A stretch of DNA of 64,000 nt, taken from Begonia masoniana. Its lineage: Eukaryota > Streptophyta > Magnoliopsida > Cucurbitales > Begoniaceae. Position 1 is the stretch's first letter, and every line of letters starts with the position of its first letter. The position numbers were made by a program, and so were the translations under genes. The DNA is taken from contig CM039510.1 of NCBI GenBank assembly GCA_022432975.1, positions 29,810,412 through 29,874,411 on the forward strand, given 5' to 3'. Positions 10,360-21,283 of this stretch are shown here, piece by piece. Below the pieces are notes generated by a model. It had not been told where the DNA came from and made no database searches. It saw only the letters and a list, made by a program, of their open reading frames with translations.

Positions 10360-10807
10360 TGTTGACTTCATCGGCAGATGAAGTTATGTTGACTTCATCG
10401 GCAGATGTAGTTGGGTTGGCTTGTCGGTAGATGGTGGTGTGTTGTTTGTACACGTCATCGGTAGAAACCTCCTAATTCCTATTTCTGCTTCTTCCGTTGA
10501 CTTTGTCGTCGGCAGATGTGTTCGACTTCGGCAACTTCACGGGCATTCTGCGTTTATTTTTTTTAGCTTTACGTCTTTTAGCCAATTACTCTTAACACTT
10601 CCAACAGTCATTTTAAAATGTTTTCACAGGTCACTTAGCTTCATTGATGTCCAATTGATTTTCCGCTGCAAGTTTTAAAATATATTTAGTTTTAGAAAAA
10701 GTCAAATTTTGGCTGTCGAGTGAAATTTTAAATTTTGCATCAAGACGTCATGGTTCGGTTCAGCGTTATGAGTAGCAAACCGGGTTCAGATAACTCGGGG
10801 CGTTACA
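10360..10807 (+). repeat. Tail of an older Tekay LTR
   Basis: Repeats the last 450 bp of the Tekay LTR (CATCGGCAGATG copies, then the end CGGGGCGTTACA at 10807) directly after the end of element 1. Element 1 therefore inserted into an LTR of its own family. No PBS follows, so this was a 3' LTR or a solo LTR. Confidence 0.85.
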
Positions 10808-12980
10808 GTTCACTGGATTCAATTTGATCAACTAAAACCTCGATTATTTATCAAATCCAATTCTTATGTCCTCAACTAAATCCTTCCAAACTACACACTT
10901 TAACACTTGATCGTTCATAGATTCCTTGACCTTAATTTGCATAATTATAACCTCAATTTTTAAAGTTATCTAATTTCACTCTATTCTATTTTTCCTCGAA
11001 TCAAAATTATTATAATCCTCAATTTTCTAATTCAATATCCTCAAAAGTTTTAATAATTGTTCCACCTAATGTAATTTTTATAACTCACCATAACAATAAT
11101 CATTTCGAGTTAAATTTTCTTTAATAGACTATATTCCTAATGATATACTAATTCTTTAAATAAAGTCTAACCTTCATATTTCCCCAATCGAGCAACACCG
11201 AATACTTAAAAAGCAAAATTCTTTTCCTAAATCCTCAACTTTAATCTAATTAATTATATCCTAAAAATTTGTCAAATAGAATCCAACATTAATACTTTCT
11301 CAAATTTTTCGTACATTAAACATTCCAATAAAAGATCTTCAATACTTCCTCTACCAATTACTCAATTATATCCTCAAATCAGATTTAACATCAAACATTT
11401 TCTTATCCCATGATTATAAATTCTCAAATCACTTAATTCCTCCTTCTTAGCTATTTCTAGATTATATCTATTTTATTGAGTAATGATCAACTTAAGATTC
11501 CCACTTCATTATAAAATCTACAGAGAATTTCATGGATCCCAAATAACCTCAAATTTTTCTTAGACTAAATATTCCAATATATGATACTCAATACATTCAC
11601 GGCTTACTGGTCACCTATAATTTCATCATTTTTTTTTAATTATATATACCATGATAACCATAAATCCTCACATTATTAAATTCATTTTTCTTACACTCCT
11701 TTACTAATGATGTCACTCATCTCTTCGAACAGTGATCAACTTAAAAATACCTACTTCAACATAATTCCTTAATATTATCTTGATCCCATATAATCTTTAA
11801 AATAAAATCTAATATTATTTCTAATTCTCCAAGTCATTAAAAACTTATATAACTCATTAAACATTTAAGATGAAATCATTGAATTTCTGAACTAAATCGT
11901 ATGGTATGTTCTAGCATCCTTTGATTCATCGACTACTTATTGTTTTTCTTTATCCATCTTAATAGTTTATTAACTCAAATCTAACTTCTAAGTTCTTAAA
12001 CAATATTTTTAGTGAATCCTCATATAGTATAAATCTTATGGGTGAATTATTACTGGAGACATGAATTCCTTCAGACGAATTAGTTGGGCAAATGCGTCTA
12101 TAATGATTAGGATGGTTATCTCGTATCCGAAAATTAGCTGTTCGCCCTATTAATCCTTCGGGGTCCACATAACTCAATTTTCCCCTATGAACTATTTGTG
12201 TTAAAGGATTAGGTCGATCTAAAATTTGAGATTATGGAATACTCCGAAAAAGGGTTCATAAGTTGTTGTTAATGGAGTTGAGGTTACCAAATTCTAAGGA
12301 GTAAGTATCATCATCTAAGCATCCTTAATCTTATCTTCAACATTTATTTGTCTCGTCTAAGATTCTAAAATATTACTCTATCTCTTATCTTTAGGGAATC
12401 CTTGAGAATGTTTCAAGTTGTGGTTAATCATTGCATGTCAATATTCTAAAGTTTTCTTGGAGGAGTTCATAAACTAAATAGGATACTAGCAAGGTTGGTG
12501 TTGTTTTTATACTTAAACATCCAATCATGATTTACTTGCTTCTTATGGGTATCTTAGGCTCTAGAGTTTATATATGTTTTAAGGAAATTTATTAATCGGA
12601 ATCAAATCTTTTAATCGGGAGTACTTGCTATTTTAGATTTAGGGACAGATCTACATCACAGAGATAACTCCAAAAATTTAAAAACTTGTACTAAAATATA
12701 ATTTAAAATAATTTGAAATTGCTTTAAATAAATATTTGAAGTTCTAAAAAAAATATATATTAAAGTTCTAAAACATATTTAAGATTTTATAAAAATAGTT
12801 GTAAAATAATAATAGGGAAAATTACTTACTTTAAAATCAACTACAAAAATCATCATACTTTTATATCAAAATATAAACTTTTGATCACTTACTTGCTGAT
12901 TGACAATCTTCCAGGTGCACGTGAGCATACAGAGTAGTTTACAGAATCATTTTATAAACCTTGTTTCTCTGATACCATTT
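10808..12980 (-). other. AT-rich non-coding stretch next to a minus-strand PBS
   Basis: About 2.2 kb of AT-rich DNA with no convincing coding region. Because it abuts a minus-strand PBS and LTR end, it could be the internal part of a non-autonomous or heavily decayed LTR element. I recognise no domain in it. Confidence 0.4.
12966..12980 (-). other. Primer-binding site (minus strand)
   Basis: The minus strand reads AAATGGTATCAGAG immediately after an LTR end GGGGCGTTACA. It marks 12981 as the 3' edge of a minus-strand 5' LTR. Confidence 0.8.
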
Positions 12981-13920
12981 TGTAACGCCCCAGTTTAAAA
13001 ACCCCCAATCTGAAACCCTAATTTTGAAAATCCTAGAATTTTTCCCAAATTGATTTTTCTTAATCGAGCGTTAAATCAAAATTTTAAAATTTAAAACATA
13101 TTAATTGCAAACTTAAATATCACGGAAGCTTTGATAATTAATTTGTCAAAATCTTGAAACCATCGCATAATTAAAACTATTAATGAAACTTTATTTAATG
13201 ATAGAAATTTAACACAATTATTCAAAGTCTCAAATTGAAATAAAGCTTTAAATATTGTTTGAAAACTAAAGCATACTTAATTTAAATCATTTACTTCAAA
13301 CTCAACAATATCTTCTTCTTCCGTATGCTCACTTGCCACTGGAGGGTTCTCAATTGCAGCTAGTTCATCCTCAGATAAAAACTCATCTACATCACAAGTT
13401 AAAACAAAACTGTGAGAAAATCTCAGTAAGTGGAAATACGTGTAAGTTGCAAGACTTTTACTTTTACCGAATCCTGTTAACAGTTGCATACTAGTTGAAA
13501 ATCAACCTTCTTTTAAGACTTAGCCATCTCATTGTCGTTCAGGCATCGTCATCTTTTACTTTTAATTTTAACGATCAAGCTCACCATCTCACTGTCGTTC
13601 AGGCTTTTGCTATCACGTTAAAACATATGCTCAAGCTCACCATCTCACTGTCGTTCAGGCTTTTGCTATCGCATTTTCCGTCAATTCCCTTTTACTTTTT
13701 CATACACATGCAAATAACCTATCCATTTTATCTTTTAAATTATTCTATGTCGATATTCTAACAAACGTGCGCAATCATTGAAAACGTGTGATAAAAATAA
13801 AACAATAATAAAATAATATATATATATCTTGTGATGTAGGGCCGTAGTCAAAACTTGTATTTCACTTACTTGGATTCCGAGCAATTTAATGTCTATCGGG
13901 ATTTCCAAAAAATTCCATAG
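12981..13920 (-). repeat. 3' part of a minus-strand Tekay-like LTR
   Basis: The LTR end (TGTAACGCCCC on plus at 12981) abuts the PBS. It has three copies of a roughly 38-bp CTCACCATCTCACTGTCGTT-type repeat (13524-13670). It also has the intron-like module read on minus: GTAAGT at plus 13864-13869, arm CTACATCACAAG, CTTACTGAG at plus 13422-13430, and arm closing at 13387. The inner boundary near 13920 is a guess: the 15466 end also looks like an LTR 3' end, so two LTR pieces appear joined head to head. Confidence 0.55.
13387..13869 (-). other. Intron-like LTR module (minus strand)
   Basis: The 12-bp arms CTACATCACAAG (13387-13398) and CTTGTGATGTAG (13828-13839) are perfectly complementary. 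A GTAAGT donor, CTTACTGAG box and TAG acceptor stand at the same relative places as in the other LTRs. Confidence 0.45.
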
Positions 13921-15466
13921 TAATATCGTTGTGTTATCTGGTCAAATTGGATCGGTTTGGATCGAATCGGACGGCTCCAAAATCTTTTCTCCCTAATTCG
14001 AATAATAATATTAAAATCCCACTTAATTTTAATCCAACTTTAAAAGAATTTGGGCAGAAATTCTTACCGGATAAATTTTCGATCGGTTCGGTTAGAATCG
14101 GGTCGAAAATCGGGTCGAGTCGGGTCCCGTTCGGGTCGGGTGAACAGTACGGGTCGGGTCGGTTCACTGTTGGTTCGGGTTGGTTCACTGCTGGTCCGGT
14201 TCGGGTAAACTTAATTGAACCGGTTCGCTGGCTGGTTTGGTTGTTGGACCAGTTCAGGTTTTTTTAAAACAAAACCCGAACCTACTCGTCTCTTCTTCTT
14301 CTTACATTCTGTTGAGGGAAAAGAGAGAGTGAGTGAGAGTCAGACAGAGAGGGAGAGGAGGAGAATCAGAGAGGGAGGGAGAGTGCGATGAAGGCCGAGA
14401 GGAGGCTTACTCAGGAAGTGGGTCGTCGACGGTGGCCGAGAGGCTTCGTCGGAGCTTTCAACCAAGGACTTCCTTCTCGTCGGAGGCTCGGCGGTGGTCG
14501 GAGCTCGCTGTTTTGAAGACCGAGGTAAGTCCTTCTTCCTTTCTGAAGAACTGAGAGGGAGATGAGAGCTTCGGTGTGAGTTTCCTCCTCCACCGAAGGT
14601 TCTATTTATAGGAGGGGGCTCACCTCCCCGGACCTCCGAAAAATACGACTTAATTCGGATTTTCCAGCCGCTTCATGATCGGCGCCGGATTTCTAGTGAG
14701 GGAGCGTTTTGAGTGTTTCCCATTTTGAAGTCTAGGTTCATGCTAGATTTGTTTCACCGAATTCCGAGATTAGCTCGTAACAGAGCTGGAAAAATCCAAT
14801 CTCTAATCGGTTTCCAGAAAAGTGTCTTCTTTTGATTAGTGTTTCTGGACCAATTTCCGGTTGGGTTCATCAAGGATTGATTTCATCGATTAGGTTTAAT
14901 TTTTTGATTTTTTGATCTGATTTGTTGATTAAGCTATAATTGTGGAGAATTGCCTTAATTGGTTGCTAATTAGGGTTTGATAATAATAAATTGGGGACCC
15001 TAATTAAGTTTGATTTGGGGAAATTATTGATGTGTTACAGTAGAGGTCTTCTACCAGGCGATGTCCATGAGTCACGTGAAACGCTCGTGTCCATCGGATG
15101 ATGCCTTCTACTGGGCGACATCAACTGAGTCACGCGGAGTGCACGTGATATTCAGGGAATGTGTTCCTATCGGTAGATGACTGCAAATCCATGCAGCCCG
15201 CGATCGATGAAATCGAGTGGTCTGAGGGCACTTTTCTTCTACCCGAACACGTTATGGAACCGATGTCTGAGTCATGTCGATCGACTCTGTGACTGACTGT
15301 GTCGATAGTCTTATGTGGGAGCCGAGTTTTTGAAGGGTTCAGTTTTTATCAGATGTGGCATTGTCTTTGAGTACTATTTAAAAGGAAAAAAAATAGAGAG
15401 AGTAAACTTAGTGTAAATAATCTAAGAAAGTTATGAATCAGTCTCGGCCCTGATGGGGTCGTTACA
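13921..15466 (+). repeat. Probable plus-strand LTR piece, 3' end at 15466
   Basis: It ends in a TATTTAAAAGG-type stretch and GGGGTCGTTACA at 15466, and holds CATCGGATGATG and ATCGGTAGATG motifs at 15040-15170, the same relative place as in other LTR 3' parts. A GA/CT-rich, exon-like block (14280-14523) ends in GAG/GTAAGT at 14525 on plus. Against this orientation, a good TATAAATAG lies on the minus strand at 14603-14611. The start is not located, and a single LTR covering 12981-15466 is not excluded. Small ORFs here are low-complexity. Confidence 0.5.
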
Positions 15467-16767
15467 CTCTAATTGCAAAAGATGGAATGGTTATTGTGTA
15501 CTGCAATAGTCTGAATGTAGTGACAACGAATCCTATCTTGAGGTCTTGTTTGGTTGGCTGTCGTGGGTTCGAACAATATTGACATGATTTGCTCCTACAA
15601 AAACCAAGTTAACACAACAACAAAGACAAGGTTCGGTACTCTCATATCAATCCAATAAATACCCCAAAACAGTATGCACAACTTTATCAACTTAGATCCA
15701 AATGCAATGAAAATTTAGGGGACACTTCCTGGTGAGTGGTGAGTAAGCCCTTAAAATTTTAGGAAGAAAATTGTCGAGATGAATGAAATATGCAATGAAC
15801 ACCCGCAGCTTGTCCAAGAGGCAACTTATGGCACCTTCGAATAATGAGACATTCAATGATGAAGGAATGCTCCAGCAACTAGGCTTGGTTTTCCATCCTT
15901 CTTCTAGCTTCCAACCTTTGAAACATTACAGAGAAACGATGTCTCTAAGAGCCACCAAATAACCATGAACTTGGAGGACAATGGAGGCAGACTCCTCTCG
16001 GATATCACACATCGAGGCACAACACTTTGAAGGCTGAAGAAGCACTTCGATGAAGAAGGAAAATTTTCAATTTTCTATTAACCAAAAGTGAGTTTAAAAT
16101 GCAGGAAAATGTGCTTAAATATCTCCTAAGGATGGCTAGGGTTTTGGTTGAAGAACAAAGGAAAGAGCTATTGGGCTCGGATCTCGGCCACGCGCATGCG
16201 CGCCACCTTGCTTCGGCGTCCAACATGCATGTTCTTGCATGGACATCTAGGTGTCCCTCCATTGGTCCTTAGTCCTTGCTAGAACGTGGCTGAATTGGAG
16301 TGGATTCAAAATGCTGGAGGAAAATTCTAGAAGGATTCTTTTGTCCATTGTTCGGCCGCGTAGTTGTCCTTGCGCGCGCTGATCAACGGCGTGAGATACC
16401 CTTTGCGCACTAAACCTTAGCCATGTGCGCGCCAAACCTCTGCCACCAGCTAACCTACAAGCTACCATGTCTTGCATACAAACAAAATAATAAAGGCCAA
16501 TATTTGCAACAAAATACAAAAAAAAAAAAAAAAAAAAAACCAATGTTTGCCACAAACCAAAAAAAATACACAAAACACTTGATTACAAGGATTTGCTTTC
16601 AGGAAGAAAAATTCCCTCTTCGATGTGAGATAATCCTAGAAGAGATTCCCAGAGAGAACATGTGTAGGCTGCCCCATGTCTTGATAATTTGGCTCCCACT
16701 CCAAGCTATTGAAAAATCCTTCACCTGCAAAACTAGCAAACTTGTTAAAATAAAGATTAATTGGTGA
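15467..16767. other. Unassigned stretch, no gene seen
   Basis: Lies between an LTR end and the reverse transcriptase of old element D. It has a 22-base A run at 16518-16539 and a GC-richer patch near 16170-16440. No protein domain recognised; it may hold decayed element DNA. Confidence 0.4.
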
Positions 16768-17800
16768 TTGTACCTTAGTTTGAGAAAGAGTCACAAGCCT
16801 CTGAGGCATATCAAGTATGGGAACTTGTGGTCGGTTGATATGGATGGTGAGACCACTGGACGGGATATGGATATCACGGGGATGAGAGAGTTTCCAGATA
16901 TTTTTTCTGATGAGTTGCCAAGGTTACCTCCATACCAAGAGATTGAGTTCCGTATTGCCCTGGCCTCGAGCGCTACTCCAGTTTCAATCCCTCATTACCG
17001 GATAGCGTCGACAGAGTTACATGAGTTTAGTACTCAGTTGGATGAGTTGTTGGAGCGTGACTTCATTTGTGAGAGTACGTCTCTATGGAGAGCTCTAGTT
17101 CTGTTCGCTAAGAAGGCAGACAATTCCATGCTGCTTTGTATAGACCACCGTAAGTTGATTCAGGTAACTATTAAGAACAACTATCTATTGCCAATGATTG
17201 ATGACTTACTTGACCAACTTGACAGATCGCGATATTTCTCTAAGATAAATCTGAGGTCAAGATATCATCAAATCAAGATTCGTGAGGAACATATCCCGAA
17301 GATAGCCTTTAGGTCGAGGTATGGGCCTTTGAATTCATGGTCTTACCTTTTGGTTTAACCAACGCCCCTACAGCTTTCATGCACTTAATGAACCGAGTGT
17401 TCAGCCTGTACTTGGATTGGTTTGTCGTGGTCTTTATTGACAACATTCTGATATATTTGAAGTCTCAAAGTCAACATAAAGAGCATCTTCTGATTGTATT
17501 GCTGACTTTGAGAGATCATCAATTGTATACCAAGAGAAGCAAGTGTGACTTTTGGATGATCGAGGCTAAGTTTCTTGGTCACGTGGTTGCTCAATCAAGA
17601 ATTTATGTCGACCCTGCTAAGATCGAGTCAATTATGAAGTGGCAGCCTCCAAAGAACGTGCAAGAGATCCATAGTTTTCTGGCGCTGACAGGCTACTATA
17701 GTCATTTTGTGAAGGATTTCTCTTCTATAGCCTCACCGATGACCAACCTAACCAAAAAAAGGGTAAAGTTTACGTGGGACGTTTGCTGTTGGAATGATTA
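16768..17800 (+). pseudogene. Old Ty3 element D: reverse transcriptase, 5' part
   Basis: Decayed Ty3 reverse transcriptase. The domain begins near 16880 ([17 protein letters not shown]) and continues through the palm into the FIDN motif at about 17433, where the normal second aspartate of FIDD is Asn. The frame shifts near 17320-17340. The region stops abruptly at 17800 because LTR C begins at 17801. The same element resumes at 31438 with RNase H, so these are two halves of one gene. Flanks GATTA (17796-17800) and TATTA (31438-31442) agree at four of five bases and mark the target-site duplication of the insertion. The gag and protease portions are not seen upstream. Confidence 0.85.
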
Positions 17801-19135
17801 TGTAATGCCCCGAGTTATCTGAACCCGGTTCGCCACACATAATACTAAACCGAACTATGACTTTCTGAGAAAATTTTAAAATTTCATTCAACGATCAAGA
17901 ATTGACCCTTAAAACATTAAAACTTGCAGCGGAAAAACATTTGTATGAACGACATTTATTAAATAGTTAAAATATTGAAGACAGTTGGTTGAAAAAGAAA
18001 AGAAAACAGAACACATCTACCGCTGAATAGTTCCAGCGGTAGAGATAGAAACAAAAGAGTCTCGGCGGTCGAAGCCGAACGAATTACATCTTCCACTCAC
18101 AAAACGACAATGTTTTACTCTCGCATCCACCGCTCACATACGCAAAACACTTCTACCGCTCAGATCACGTGATATCCACGCGACTTCAATAACTCGGCAG
18201 ACGGCATCTACCGCTCACAAACGACAAATCTCCTATTCACTTCTACCGCTCACAAAATGACAAACATTCTCAGCTCACATCTACCGATAGAACAAGCTGC
18301 GTCTTCCGGTCACTAGACGACAAAAATCCTCAATTCACATCTACCGATAGACTACATCTTCCAGTAAACAGTAACTCAACTTCTACCTATAGAAAACATC
18401 TTTCGATAGACAAAACTCTCAACTTCTACCTATAGAAGACATCTTCCGATAGACAAAACTCTCAACTTCTACCTATAGGAAACATCTTCTGATAGACTAA
18501 ACTCTCAACTTCTACCTATAGGAAACATCTTCCGATAGACTAAACTCTCAACTTCTACCTATAGGAAACATCTTCCGATAGACAAATCTCTCAACTTCTA
18601 CCTATAGTAAACATTTTCTGATAGACAAAACTCTCAACTTCTACCGATGGACAACATCCACCGGTAGAAAGCAGGACAATATTTCAACCATCCACGCCCT
18701 AAACCAGAACAACTCCGACTACTACAAGGACTTGTACAATTCACTGGAACCATTCTAAACTACTTAAATCCGTGCATTACTCCAAAATTTGGTAAAACCA
18801 CTATTAAAACCAACAGAGTGTCATTATCAGAAAAGTCTCAGAATGTATTCAAAAACATTAAAACTATCACTGTCATAAAAACTCTCAACATACTTAAATT
18901 GAATCATGGTTCACTAAACCTTCTCATCTACTGCCACCAGTTAATCCACCCCATCAGTTGCCAGATCGATGCATGAATGCACCCCTCCAACCTGCCTAGT
19001 TCTCAGCAAACTCAGAGAACACACCTGCTGTTACTTCTTCACCTACATCACAAAACTCATCTATTAGCCTAATGCTAAGTAAGTAAAGCAATAATGAAAT
19101 GGAATGCTGAAACATAAATTCTAGACATGCAGTTT
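17801..19135 (-). repeat. LTR C, 3' part (minus strand)
   Basis: Begins on plus with TGTAATGCCCCGAGTTATC, the reverse complement of the Tekay LTR end. It carries a long ACATCTACCGATAG/ACATCTTCCGATAG array (18010-18670, reverse complement of the CATCGG-type motif) and one 15-bp arm, CCTACATCACAAAAC, at 19042-19056. It is cut at 19135 by the plus-strand block. With 30595-31437 it makes up nearly one full LTR. Confidence 0.85.
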
Positions 19136-21128
19136 TGTAACACCCGTTTTCCATTAACCGATTTACCTTTTCCATTTATAGAGAATGTTTTATAATTGAA
19201 ATATGGGTGATTTAGTGATTAGGTTAACAAGTGTTTGAGCAAGGATAAAATGGTAAATTGCAATTTATTGTGGATAACGCATTTAAGGGAGGGTTTAATG
19301 AGGTTTAGCCGCCACTGTTCCCTCATTTTCCTCTTTGGGTTTTCAGCTCAAGCAGTCGAGCTCTCTAGACGATATTCCCTCGTCCGATCCTCCTTCAAAC
19401 TAGGTAAGTTTTTCTTTCGTTATTTTGAGATTTTAGTAGCTATATAGCAGAGAGAGTACAATGCGTGTATTTTAATGAGGCCGTGAGTGTGTTGAGTTCG
19501 AGTTTAGTGTTGAGAATGTTCGGTAACCAGAGTTTCCAAACTAGCTCCTTAGGTTTCTGAACGATATAAGGTTAAGGTTAGTGATGATCTAATCGGTATT
19601 CTGCTTATGACATTAGGTGTACAGAGCTTCCCGAGTAGTGGTAACCGAACAATTTCCAGGAATCCAGGTAAGTAAAGTTTTGCTTGTGCCTTCGGGCCTA
19701 CATCACAAAACATTAGGGTTGTATGCTGGAATGTGTTGGTATGTCATGCATCATATTTTTAAAGTATACGAAAATGAATTTGAATGCATGTTGGCATAGT
19801 GAGGATTGAACATATTGAAACAGCTATGTGAATCAGTTTCACTGTTAAGGGAAGTAATCCGCCCTTTAATGAGACAGTGGATATTTATACTTTAGGAGAG
19901 TTGATCCAACTTCCAATTTCACAGGGGAATCTGAACATGTGAATCAGATTTGCTGTTAAGGGAATTTATCTGCCCCTTAATGAGCCAGTGGATGTATATA
20001 CTTTGGAAGAGTTGATCCAGCTCCCAATTTCACAGGGGGATCTGAACAGAAACGAAACATTAACAACTGAGTTGAGAAAGTAGAAATTGCATGATTAGGA
20101 ATTTATATATATTTCAGTGTTTCATTTCATTACAGCTTTACTTACTTAGCATTAGGCTAATAGATGAGTTTTGTGATGTAGGTGTTGAGGATACTGCAGG
20201 TGAATTTCCTGATTGCACAGATGATTAGATGTGGTTGGAGGAGCACATTCATGCCTCGGCCTGGTAAACTGATGAGGCGGGTTAACTGTTGTCTGCTATG
20301 GTGCGAGTTTAGTGGATAATGCTTTAATTTGAGTATGATGAGTTTTCATGACAGTGGAGATTTTAATATTCTGACTATGTTTTGTGTTTTACTGATACTA
20401 GAGATCTGAGAGTTTTAATTATTGGTTTTACTGGTTTTGAACATTACAATGTGAGTTGTTTCTGAATGGTCTCGATGAAGTAAGTAAATCCCTTTCTGAG
20501 TTGGTGTTGTGTATGTATAGCGAGAAGCAGTTGGAATGTAGGTTAATTCTATCGGAAGATGCCTTAAGAAAAGTCATCGGATGATGTAGGTTAATTCTAT
20601 CGGAAGATGCAAGTCATCGGATGATGTAGGTTAATCTTATCGGAAGATGTAAGTTTAAGTCCATCGGATGATGTCTCAGTAAACTCATCGGCAGATGCGA
20701 GCTGACGTCATCGGAAGATGTAGGTTTAAGTCCATCGGATGATGTCTCAGTAAACTCATCGGCAGATGCGTGCTGACGTCATCGGAAGATGTAGAGTGTA
20801 TTTTGTCATTTAGTCACCGGTAGATACAGTTTACCGAGAGATGTCCTTTGCTTTCCATTCAGCTGACGTCATCGGCAGGAGTCTTCTATTTTGGTTGTTT
20901 CTTTCTGTTCCTTCCGTTGACTTTATTCATTAGCGGATGCGTTTGACTTCTGCAACTTTTAAAGTATTTTCACGATTCAAACTTCTATTTCTTGACCGAT
21001 TATTCCTTAACATTTCAAATGATTTCTGCTGCAAGTTTATTTTTTTTAAAAAAAAATATATAGTAGAAATTTTAGTCATGTACGGGCATTGTGTGACGAA
21101 CCGGGTTCAGATAACTCGGGGCATTACA
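19136..21128 (+). repeat. Left LTR of Tekay element 2
   Basis: TGTAACACCC to GGGGCATTACA. Landmarks: TATA-like CATTTAAGG near 19280, then GCCGCCACTGTTC; GTAAGT donor at 19668; 15-bp arms at 19697-19711 and 20168-20182; CTTACTTAG at 20142-20150; TAG acceptor at 20181; CATCGG array at 20540-20880. Confidence 0.93.
19668..20181 (+). other. Intron-like LTR module
   Basis: CCAG/GTAAGT to GATGTAG/GTG, 514 nt. Perfect 15-bp complementary arms lie just inside the donor and across the acceptor, and CTTACT has its A about 36 nt before the acceptor. The right LTR holds the same module at 26334-26847. Confidence 0.5.
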
Positions 21129-21131
21129 GTG

Positions 21132-21142
21132 TGGTATCAGAG
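21132..21142 (+). other. Primer-binding site of Tekay element 2
   Basis: TGGTATCAGAG, 3 nt after the LTR end. A second copy after the right LTR is at 27806-27816. Confidence 0.88.
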
Positions 21143-21211
21143 ACATTCAGTTAAACCGTTCAAAAGATCACTCATCAATGCCAATCGTTGCATGGAAGTA
21201 CTCCAACAACT

Positions 21212-21270
21212 GTAAGTGTTTATGTTAAGTACAGTTATTAGATATTATAAAAATAGTTGACCTTGTACAG
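21212..21270 (+). other. Candidate 59-nt leader mini-intron
   Basis: CAACT/GTAAGT to CTTGTACAG, ending 13 nt before the gag ATG at 21284. Same position and length as in element 1. Confidence 0.45.
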
Positions 21271-21283
21271 GAATATAGCAAAA

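Noticed and set aside
13929..14267. 112-codon Gly/Ser-rich open frame
   Set aside because: Low-complexity GGTTCGGGT-type DNA in an LTR, open on both strands.
14280..14640. First exon of a host gene (GA/CT-rich block ending in GAG/GTAAGT)
   Set aside because: The same type of block with a donor occurs in the other LTRs here, so an LTR leader explains it better; no downstream exon is seen.
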